From contig JAKAHQ010000145.1 in NCBI GenBank assembly GCA_021814855.1, forward strand, positions 1 to 5,533: DNA of 5,533 nucleotides, read 5' to 3'. This DNA comes from Bacteroidota bacterium. Its GTDB lineage: Bacteria; Bacteroidota; Ignavibacteria; Ignavibacteriales; Melioribacteraceae. Positions 1 through 5,533 of this stretch are shown in pieces (the stretch's first letter is position 1; the number at the start of each line of letters is the position of its first letter). Made by a program: the position numbers and the translations under genes. The notes beneath the pieces are model-generated. The model made no database searches, had not been told where the DNA came from, and saw only the letters and a list, made by a program, of their open reading frames with translations.

Positions 1-2149
1 ATTGATTCCATTGCTGCCAGATGCCGGAGATTCCGGATGCGAGAAGCGCGTACAAAGAATCGGCATTCGGATTTTTTGCAGGCGGCAAAAATTGAGAACT
101 GTAAAGCGAATCGCTCGATGGCCACTTTCCGCCACCGCCGTAATAATAGTCTCCTCTTAAACCGATATTGGCAACAATTTCACCGTACGTAATTTGATCC
201 TGAAGATAAAAACCTGTCTGGCTGGGAGTTCTATCGTAATTGAATTCGTACGTATTGTAAGCGTTGTTATTCCATTTCTCCCAGTAATCATGCTTAAGAT
301 GAATATAATTATATTCTATGCCGCCCTTAACGTAATTGTGTTCTCCAATCTGTGAAGCGATTTCCAATTTTGCGGCGAGTTGCTCAACTTTCGAATTATC
401 GTAAAGGTCGCCTTCTTTGCCTCTGAATCTTTGGTTCGTACCAAAAACATTATCCATGCTGGCCCATTTGTATCCGTCAACAGAATGAGTCGGCGCGAAC
501 TGAAGTTTTCCGTACGGCATTTGATCAACATCGAAAGGACCGAAACTTGTAACATAAGATGTGTCCCTGTTGTCGCCGGTCGGCGTATGATCTTTAATTG
601 TTAAGTAGCTTAAAGTAAACTGCCAAAAAGTTGTAGGACTTAATACGTGGTTAATCGAAATACCGTTCATTAAAGTGGTCTGGTCGAGCAAAGGATAAAA
701 AGTAGGATCGTACCAGTATGCGCGGTCCGGTGTTGGATTAGTACTTTCATTACTCTGATAAATATATTTTATATTGTCCGCCGGCATAAATCCGCCTGCA
801 TTGCTTGCATCTGGCGCATCGCCGAATGCCGGCCTAACCGGACTAATACCCAACTGGCGTTTCCATAAAATATTATAGGTGATGGAAAGATTCGGAATCG
901 GATTCGATTTAATAGTGCCAAGCGTTGTATAAACTTTTTGACTTGCAAGAGTAACCGGCATTACGTAATGCTGTTCAATTGAATTGTTCGAAATGTAAAA
1001 AGTTGCGTCTCCCAGTTCCTTGCTGAAAAACGGAATCGGTCCGCCAAAGCCGGCATCAATATTAAAGTCCGATCCGGTCTCAACCCTTGCATGATCTGCA
1101 AATAATTTTTTCTGGTCGTCGGATACAGGGTGATAACCGATTTGTGCTTTTAACTCCGGCGACAAATTATCAATTGCCTGGTAATCTGGTACGGTAGTAA
1201 ACATCCAGTTTGCAAGCAGGAACATATCGAACGGAGTAGCCGGCGCGGCGGCGTGCGTCTTATTATAATTGTTGGCAGCGTTAATCCATCCGCCGAATGA
1301 TGACGAAGAATTAAACGCGACATTCGGATTAAGATAAGAATTGAGATACGAATTGTACGGACTGAAAAACGAATCGCCGAATCTTCTTAGATGATCGTTA
1401 TCCTTCGAAACATTTATCGTTCCGTGGTAACCATCCTTTGTACCGCTCTTAGTTGTAATGTTAATTAAGCCTGATCTGAAGTTTCCGTACTCTGCATTGT
1501 AACCGCCGGAAAGTAAAGAAACCTGATCGATAGCGCTTAACGGTACGGTTGTTTCTGCATTGCCGACCGCAGCATTATTATAAGATAATCCGTTAACCAT
1601 AGCGCCGGTTTGATCCGAGCTTCCGCCGCGAATTGTTAGATAACCGTTTGTTGTTGATACTCCCGGAAGCTTTTCCAAAAACGCGTTGATCTGTCTAACT
1701 CCTGTTGCTTCCTGAAGCTGGGTGGATGTAACAACCATTTGTGTATTTGAAACTTCTTTGTGCAGTTCATCCTTCTTGGCCGAAACAACCACCTCCTCAC
1801 CTTGAATTGTTGTCGGGTCGAGCGATATATCTAATGAAGTAACACGATCCGCCGATACCATTATGTTTTTTAACAGCTGGGTTTTATAACCCAACATCGA
1901 AACAGTAAGATCATAAGTACCAACCGGAACGTTCACAATAAAAAATTTACCGTCAAGATCTGTCGATGCGCCAAGATAAGTCCCCTTAACAACTACAGAT
2001 GTACCGATTAAAGGTTCTTGAGTTTGAGAGTCTTTCACAGTTCCGACAATTCTGCTTCTTGTTTGAGCAGTTGATATTCCAGAAAACATATAGAAAAAAA
2101 CAATCAGCAAGATGCAGACTCTTTTTAGGAAGTAAAATCCTTTTTGCAT
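1..2149 (-). CDS. TonB-dependent outer-membrane receptor with N-terminal carboxypeptidase-regulatory-like domain (partial, C-terminus beyond left edge)
   Basis: The frame is open from the ATG at 2149-2147 to the left edge, giving 716 residues without a stop. Residues 1-28 form a signal peptide (basic start, hydrophobic core, cleavage near STA-QT). Residues about 33-112 are a carboxypeptidase-D regulatory-like beta-sandwich (IVGTVKD, DLDGKFFIVNVPVGTYDLTV, GYKTQ). GEEVVVSA (117-124) is the usual junction into the plug. The plug covers about 130-240, with FLEKLPGV, LTIRGGSSDQ, VNGL, AEYGNFRSGLINITTKSGT. Barrel strands follow; GGPIP (369-373) and YDRTPSQTGFYLQDQITYG near the left end are typical of this receptor type. 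Such receptors import large ligands across the outer membrane using TonB/ExbBD energy. The ligand is not readable from sequence; the lyase gene 70 nt upstream suggests pectin fragments (inference). An excellent Shine-Dalgarno fixes the start. Relatives usually run past 850 residues, so 150 or more are probably missing. No SusD partner is visible, so SusC should not be assumed. Confidence 0.95.
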   Translation of the reverse strand, partial: MQKGFYFLKRVCILLIVFFYMFSGISTAQTRSRIVGTVKDSQTQEPLIGTSVVVKGTYLGASTDLDGKFFIVNVPVGTYDLTVSMLGYKTQLLKNIMVSADRVTSLDISLDPTTIQGEEVVVSAKKDELHKEVSNTQMVVTSTQLQEATGVRQINAFLEKLPGVSTTNGYLTIRGGSSDQTGAMVNGLSYNNAAVGNAETTVPLSAIDQVSLLSGGYNAEYGNFRSGLINITTKSGTKDGYHGTINVSKDNDHLRRFGDSFFSPYNSYLNSYLNPNVAFNSSSSFGGWINAANNYNKTHAAAPATPFDMFLLANWMFTTVPDYQAIDNLSPELKAQIGYHPVSDDQKKLFADHARVETGSDFNIDAGFGGPIPFFSKELGDATFYISNNSIEQHYVMPVTLASQKVYTTLGTIKSNPIPNLSITYNILWKRQLGISPVRPAFGDAPDASNAGGFMPADNIKYIYQSNESTNPTPDRAYWYDPTFYPLLDQTTLMNGISINHVLSPTTFWQFTLSYLTIKDHTPTGDNRDTSYVTSFGPFDVDQMPYGKLQFAPTHSVDGYKWASMDNVFGTNQRFRGKEGDLYDNSKVEQLAAKLEIASQIGEHNYVKGGIEYNYIHLKHDYWEKWNNNAYNTYEFNYDRTPSQTGFYLQDQITYGEIVANIGLRGDYYYGGGGKWPSSDSLYSSQFLPPAKNPNADSLYALLASGISGIWQQWNQ

Positions 2150-2219
2150 CTTAATCTCCTCTTTAGTAATAAAATGAAAACTTGTTAAATAGATAATTGA
2201 TTTAAGTTATTGCAAAAAT
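2150..2219 (-). other. 70-nt gap between lyase and receptor genes
   Basis: This AT-rich spacer lies between the lyase stop codon and the receptor ATG, with both genes on the minus strand. I see no hairpin terminator in it. A TTGCAA hexamer near 2214 has no well-spaced -10 partner. The simplest reading is read-through from the lyase gene, giving a two-gene unit, but a weak private promoter for the receptor cannot be excluded. Confidence 0.5.
2156..2161 (-). promoter_or_regulatory. Shine-Dalgarno site of the TonB-dependent receptor gene
   Basis: The message reads AGAGGAG-ATTAAG-ATG: a GAGGAG core 6 nt before the ATG at 2149. It is the strongest ribosome binding site in the window and supports this start. 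It suggests that the receptor is well translated even if it is cotranscribed from the lyase gene upstream. Confidence 0.85.
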
Positions 2220-4037
2220 TTATTTGAGTAAAACCAATTTTATGCTTTTCATTAACCCGTTATACGTTATGGAAAAAATGTATACACCGGATGCGGCATT
2301 TTTGCCGCTGTTGTCTTTCGAATTCCATCTTACATTATGCGTACCGGCATTCATATAACCTGAATATAACTCTCTAACTTCTTTTCCAATAGAATCGAAA
2401 ATTTTTATTCTCACATTTCCGCCGTGCGGAATTGAATATTGAATTGTAGTAGCAGGGTTAAACGGGTTGGGAAAATTAGCCGAGATCAGAAAATCATCCG
2501 GAACGGCAGTTTCATTTCTAACTGACGAAATAATACTATTGCTTACAAGGCCGTTCAAATAAACTTCGAGCATTGTGTATCCCGACGAATCCAAATTATT
2601 TCTATCCGCAGGGTTATTCGGATCGAGGCCGTGCGCAACTTCCCAATCGTCCGGCATGCCATCGTGGTCGGAATCGACGGGTGGTGTTGTTGAATTTAAA
2701 ACCGGCCAGCCCCCTACTTGACTTTGAGAATCAATTATTCCGTATACTTTGGATGTATCCATGTTTTGTTCAAGCGGGTATCCTTTACCGCCGTAAGTCA
2801 CGGTTCCGGTCCTCGTTTCATTTATAATCCTGGAATCAATTGTATCACGTTTAGGATAATTATCGCCGACAAATTGCAAAACCGAATTGTACGCATCTTG
2901 GGGAGTTTGTTCTGTAAGCGGCGCAATTGGAAACGGGGTTGTTACTTTTATTTGAGTCTTCTGGGCATCGCTCACTCCCTGTACTCCCAAGCCCCAGTTA
3001 TCTGCCGTTGTCTCAAGGGATCCATCCACATAATTATCCGCGACATAAAATTTACCTAAGCCGGAATTTGTTCCGCTGTCTATTGTTGGATTTAATATTC
3101 TGTTGCGAACAGAAGATTTTGTTGCCGGACCCGGTTTGTAATAATTAAGACGAACATTTTGACTTCCGAGCTCGCCGCCATAAACGCTGTTGAAACCCCA
3201 GTTATAAATTACATTGTTTACAAGGTCAACAACTTCGGTTGATGCGGTTGACTGATGATAACGCGCACCGCAGAAGCGGGGGTTCCGGCTGGAATTGTGC
3301 GCCAAAAGATTATGATGAAACGTAGCGCCCATCCCACCCCATATTCCTCCGTAGCCGTGGTTTCCTTTTGAATGATATGAACGATAAAGACTTTCGCTGA
3401 TAATGCACCACTGCATTGTGAAATTATTATTATCGTAGAAGCTCGCGGCTTCATCAATTGACCAGCTGAAGGAACAATGATCAATAATTATATTGCTGTA
3501 GGTTCCCATACCATGCGCAGCATCGTCTTCTACATGAAGCGGTAAACCGAGAGAATTAAGCTTCGGTTTGCCGGAGGAATCACGAACAATTGTTGTATCA
3601 CCCAACCGGCTGCGTATGAACCTAATAATAACGTTATTTGCCTGAACAGAAAGTGTGTAGTTGCTTAAACAAATTCCATCGCCAGGAGCAGTTTGACCGG
3701 CTATTGTTACATCACCTTTACTTATCTTTAAATAATCCTTCAACGGTATATTACCGGAGACTTTAAAAACAATTGTTCTTTTACCGGATTGATTAACGGC
3801 CCATCTTAAACTGCCTATGCTTCCGTCGTCTTTAAGATTTGTAACTTCATATACGGCGCCGCCGCGGCCGCCGGTTGTATAACGTCCGTATCCTTCCGCG
3901 CCGGGAAAGGCAACCAATTGCGCCTTAGTAGTTGTTGATGAAAAAATACCGATTGCTACGCCAATCAATAAATAAAAAAATGTTCTGTTAAATTTTATTT
4001 GCATTTCGTTTCTGTTTTTGATGATATGTAAATTCAT
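2220..4037 (-). CDS. Secreted pectate lyase-like protein (polysaccharide lyase family 1-like beta-helix) with T9SS type A sorting domain
   Basis: The gene encodes 605 residues. A signal peptide ends near TKAQ (37-40). LVAFPGAEGYGRYTTGGRGG (41-60) is the usual opening of bacteroidetal-type pectate lyases, which cleave polygalacturonate by calcium-dependent beta-elimination. The right-handed beta-helix runs to about 445: GDVTIAGQTAPGDGI (108-122), NNVIIRFIRSRLGD (134-147), DHCSFSWSIDE (186-196, likely calcium ligands), HHNLLAHNSSRNPRF (241-255) and NNVIYNWG (274-281). By comparison with family 1, R251 of RNPRF is the likely catalytic arginine. DSDHDGMPDDWE (455-466) followed by GYTMLEVYLNG is a calcium-loop-like linker often seen in these lyases. 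Residues about 515-605 (NFPNPFNPATT, GVYIFSITY, KLVLLK) form the T9SS sorting domain, so the protein should reach the cell surface or medium. The first ATG has only GGGA two nt upstream. Met12 (4004) gives a tidier signal peptide but also lacks a clear Shine-Dalgarno, so the start is uncertain by 11 residues. Activity on pectate rather than another uronan is inferred. Confidence 0.93.
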   Translation of the reverse strand: MNLHIIKNRNEMQIKFNRTFFYLLIGVAIGIFSSTTTKAQLVAFPGAEGYGRYTTGGRGGAVYEVTNLKDDGSIGSLRWAVNQSGKRTIVFKVSGNIPLKDYLKISKGDVTIAGQTAPGDGICLSNYTLSVQANNVIIRFIRSRLGDTTIVRDSSGKPKLNSLGLPLHVEDDAAHGMGTYSNIIIDHCSFSWSIDEAASFYDNNNFTMQWCIISESLYRSYHSKGNHGYGGIWGGMGATFHHNLLAHNSSRNPRFCGARYHQSTASTEVVDLVNNVIYNWGFNSVYGGELGSQNVRLNYYKPGPATKSSVRNRILNPTIDSGTNSGLGKFYVADNYVDGSLETTADNWGLGVQGVSDAQKTQIKVTTPFPIAPLTEQTPQDAYNSVLQFVGDNYPKRDTIDSRIINETRTGTVTYGGKGYPLEQNMDTSKVYGIIDSQSQVGGWPVLNSTTPPVDSDHDGMPDDWEVAHGLDPNNPADRNNLDSSGYTMLEVYLNGLVSNSIISSVRNETAVPDDFLISANFPNPFNPATTIQYSIPHGGNVRIKIFDSIGKEVRELYSGYMNAGTHNVRWNSKDNSGKNAASGVYIFSITYNGLMKSIKLVLLK

Positions 4038-4367
4038 ATTCCCAGTTGAAAAATTTTAACGGTTACACCACTTTCATGCTAAGCGTACCATCGCCTAAAA
4101 TTTCCATCCTGTTAATAAAATTCCGGATGAAAACAACGCCGAACAATTATACATAACTCTCGATGCAACTTGATAAATTTGGGAAAGAATTTATTATTCG
4201 GTTGGTACATAAAATATTTACAAAAAATAAAATTTGTTAAAATATCCGCATGGAATAAATCTTTTATAAAGTATTAATAATAGAGGCACTCTTTCTTAAA
4301 CAGCAAATCATTAAGAAAGAGCGCTCTCTAAATCAAGGTTGAATCGGGAAAAAACCTTTTTGGAATA
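4038..4367 (-). other. 330-nt non-coding region upstream of the lyase gene
   Basis: This AT-rich stretch holds no convincing gene. It contains a large hairpin close to the preceding gene (4281-4330) and ATGGAATA-type boxes at 4250-4257 and 4360-4367 (7 of 8 bases). A TAACCGTTA odd palindrome within 4052-4066 sits close to the lyase start. The hairpin and the length suggest that the lyase gene has its own promoter between about 4070 and 4280. I could not assign -35 and -10 elements with confidence. Confidence 0.6.
4281..4330 (-). terminator. Long hairpin past the small secreted-protein gene; possible terminator or attenuator
   Basis: Arms 4311-4330 and 4281-4299 enclose an 11-nt loop (4300-4310). 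Eleven perfect pairs (CTCTTTCTTAA against TTAAGAAAGAG) are followed by a G-U pair, two GC pairs, a one-base bulge and five more pairs. The G-U wobble exists only in the minus-strand RNA; in the plus-strand RNA that position is an A-C mismatch. The hairpin starts 38 nt after the stop codon of the upstream gene. The downstream sequence (TTATTAATACTTTAT) is T-rich but not a clean run, so intrinsic termination is likely but not certain. It could also protect the 3' end of the message. Confidence 0.5.
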
Positions 4368-5327
4368 TTACTTAATCAGCAGCATTTTTCTCGTCATGCT
4401 TTGTTCGCCGCTAATCAAGCGGTAAATATACATACCGGAAGGCAGGTTGGTTGCGTTAAATGTAACACTGTAATTACCTGCATTTTTGTAGTCGTTAACC
4501 AAAGTTGTTATTTCTTGACCAATAATATTATAGACGGTTAGTTTAGTCATGCCTGCTTTATTCAAGGAATAAGAAATATTAGTCGAAGGGTTAAACGGAT
4601 TTGGATAATTCTGGGCCAATGAAAATTCAGTTGGTATTTGATCAACAGATTCAACTGAAGTCGCAGGCGTTGTCGTTCCGGAAATTGAAACGTTTTGCAT
4701 CAGAAAATATTTTGAATTTGACGCCGAAGAACTTTTGTACCAGGGATAAATCCTAAATCGAAATTTCTCGCCGTTCTTAACTGTGAAGTTTACACCGTAG
4801 GCGTAAGCCGTATCCATTGGATTAGAGGTGTAATAGCTGAATTGTTTTAACATAAAAATGCTGGTGTTAAGCTGCTGGAGTGTTGCAAATGCAGTATCAG
4901 TACCGCCAAAATAAACGTTGGCTCTCATGTTATTGGTACCCATACCGCCAATCCATCCCTTAACACTGTCTACAGTAAGATCATAACCGGCTTTAGGGGA
5001 AACAACGAACTCAACATATAAACTGTCTATCTGGTCGTCGGTATTATTTAAAGGCCAGCTGTATTGTTTACCGCTTGCATCTTTTCCTAAATACCACTGA
5101 GATTGATTTGGACCGAGCGGACCAGGCAATACCGATGAAGTATTGTAAGTCTTCACGGTTAATCCGCCAAATCCCAAGACGGAATCTGCATCAACATTGC
5201 CGGTGATAGTAGCTTGTCTATCGCCAACTAACTGCCAATTAACAACGGCGCTGGTTTGCGCAAACAGGTTTGCCGTTCCTAGAAAAAGGGTTACCACTAG
5301 GATAAAAATAGTATGTGTTTTTTTCAT
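4368..5327 (-). CDS. Small secreted protein: putative carbohydrate-binding beta-sandwich plus T9SS type A sorting domain
   Basis: The product is 319 residues. Residues 1-23 are a signal peptide (MKKTHTIFILVVTLFLGTANLFA, basic start and long hydrophobic core). Residues about 25-218 form a beta-rich domain with few cysteines and many exposed aromatics: NWQLVGDRQATITGN, YSWPLNN (90-96), LYVEFVVSPKAGYDLTVDSV, MRANVYFGG, FRFRIYPWYKSS (189-200) and YFLMQNVSISGTT. From memory, similar sequence appears fused to pectate lyases and other pectin enzymes, so a carbohydrate-binding role is the best guess; no catalytic motif is visible. Residues about 234-319 are the T9SS sorting domain (FSLAQNYPNPFNPSTNISYSL, VTFNATNLPSGMYIYRL, KMLLIK). 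An in-frame ATG at 5339 would add four residues (MRHT) but has no ribosome site. The ATG used here has GAGG 6 nt upstream and gives a classic signal peptide. The gene precedes the lyase gene, is separated from it by a hairpin, and probably belongs to the same pectin-use locus. Confidence 0.85.
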   Translation of the reverse strand: MKKTHTIFILVVTLFLGTANLFAQTSAVVNWQLVGDRQATITGNVDADSVLGFGGLTVKTYNTSSVLPGPLGPNQSQWYLGKDASGKQYSWPLNNTDDQIDSLYVEFVVSPKAGYDLTVDSVKGWIGGMGTNNMRANVYFGGTDTAFATLQQLNTSIFMLKQFSYYTSNPMDTAYAYGVNFTVKNGEKFRFRIYPWYKSSSASNSKYFLMQNVSISGTTTPATSVESVDQIPTEFSLAQNYPNPFNPSTNISYSLNKAGMTKLTVYNIIGQEITTLVNDYKNAGNYSVTFNATNLPSGMYIYRLISGEQSMTRKMLLIK

Positions 5328-5333
5328 TGTGTG

Positions 5334-5337
5334 CCTC
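5334..5337 (-). promoter_or_regulatory. Shine-Dalgarno site that decides the start of the small secreted-protein gene
   Basis: The message reads GAGG-CACACA-ATG, with a 6-nt spacer identical in length to that of the receptor gene. The GAGG overlaps the upstream in-frame ATG (5339-5337), so that ATG is probably part of the ribosome site rather than the start codon. Confidence 0.7.
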
Positions 5338-5339
5338 AT

Positions 5340-5533
5340 TTTTGTTAAACAGATTATTACATGGAATTATCATTATTGAAATAAATTTTAACATTCCCTA
5401 CTCTATGCCGCATTCCACATTTAATTTTATGGAATAAAATACCGACATTACTGCTAAACTTAATTGATAACTTTATCGGTTACTAAGGTTACAAAAAAAT
5501 ATTCTCTTGTCAAGTCATATTTTAATGGAATAC
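5340..5533 (-). promoter_or_regulatory. Non-coding leader/promoter region of the small secreted-protein gene
   Basis: I see no gene here on either strand. The region should carry the promoter of the first visible gene. A perfect TTGACA lies at 5513-5508, but its best partner 16 nt downstream, TAACCT (5491-5486), is a poor -10, so the promoter is only tentative. Other structure includes the direct repeat GGTTAC-TAA-GGTTAC (5478-5492), the palindrome GATAA-CT-TTATC (5466-5477), and ATGGAATA-like boxes at 5361, 5429 and 5525, with a reversed ATTCCA at 5412. These are candidate operator elements. The region runs off the right edge. Confidence 0.5.
5361..5532. repeat. Cluster of short ATGGAATA-type boxes
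   Basis: ATGGAATA occurs exactly at 5429-5436 and 5525-5532, and with one change at 5361-5368. A reversed core, ATTCCA, lies at 5412-5417, forming a 6-bp inverted repeat with 5430-5435 across 12 nt. Further copies lie upstream of the lyase gene at 4250-4257 (exact) and 4360-4367 (one change). One exact reverse copy also occurs inside the receptor gene at 268-275, so the word is enriched in the non-coding regions but not confined to them. Confidence 0.4.

Noticed and set aside
316..555. A 79-codon minus-strand reading frame and an overlapping 74-codon plus-strand frame (380-604)
   Set aside because: Both lie inside the receptor gene, whose own frame is open here and reads as barrel sequence (for example FWQFTLSYL and GGIEYNYI). 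The alternatives show no domain or ribosome site.
1..2149. Calling the receptor SusC/RagA
   Set aside because: It has a regulatory-like domain and plug compatible with several TonB-dependent receptor groups, the C-terminus is missing, and no SusD gene is visible, so the narrower name is not supported.
2573..3484. Several reading frames of 73-113 codons overlapping the pectate lyase gene
   Set aside because: They are out-of-frame shadows of a gene with clear family motifs, and none has a recognisable product or start signal.
4063..4107. A 14-residue minus-strand mini-ORF (MEILGDGTLSMKVV) before the lyase gene
   Set aside because: It has no properly spaced ribosome site and is short enough to be chance; it is not convincing as a leader peptide or gene remnant.
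4200..4245. Possible Bacteroidota-type -7 element (TAnnTTTG) upstream of the lyase gene
   Set aside because: The T run is one base too long for the consensus and there is no TTTG at the expected -33 spacing.
5197..5379. A 60-codon plus-strand frame across the start of the small secreted-protein gene
   Set aside because: It is antisense to a signal-peptide coding region with a good ribosome site, and its product has no recognisable features.
1..5533. CRISPR arrays, tRNAs, rRNAs, insertion sequences, riboswitches
   Set aside because: I saw no regular spaced repeats, no cloverleaf-like sequence, no transposase motifs and no recognisable riboswitch core.

Overview
The window looks like part of a pectin-use locus from an AT-rich bacterium that has an outer membrane and a type IX secretion system (T9SS). 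The organism is probably a member of the Ignavibacteriota/Chlorobi/Bacteroidota group. Two proteins end in T9SS type A sorting domains with NFPNPFNPATT and NYPNPFNPSTN signatures, which are very common in Ignavibacteria and related lineages. Two of the three genes also have clear Shine-Dalgarno sites (GAGGAG and GAGG, each 6 nt from the ATG), which fits Ignavibacteria better than typical flavobacteria. The placement is inference; no rRNA or other taxonomic marker is present.

All three genes are on the minus strand, so the locus reads from right to left. Positions 5328-5533 are a non-coding leader with repeated ATGGAATA-like boxes and a GGTTAC direct repeat. Positions 4368-5327 encode a small secreted protein: a signal peptide, a roughly 195-residue beta-rich domain that may bind carbohydrate, and a T9SS sorting domain. 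Positions 4038-4367 are non-coding and hold a strong hairpin (4281-4330) just past that gene. Positions 2220-4037 encode a secreted polysaccharide lyase family 1-like pectate lyase with a calcium-loop-like linker and a T9SS sorting domain. A 70-nt gap follows. Positions 1-2149 encode the first 716 residues of a TonB-dependent outer-membrane receptor with an N-terminal carboxypeptidase-regulatory-like domain; the rest of its barrel lies beyond the left edge. That reading frame is open all the way to the edge.

A working model (inference): the lyase and the small protein are exported by the Sec system and then T9SS to the cell surface or medium. The lyase cuts polygalacturonate, the small protein may bind the polymer or the cell wall, and the TonB-dependent receptor imports the products or a related ligand. 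No SusD-like gene, regulator, transposon, tRNA or CRISPR is visible. The most notable items are the stand-alone putative binding protein, a hairpin that pairs better in the gene-sense RNA, and short boxes shared by the non-coding regions.
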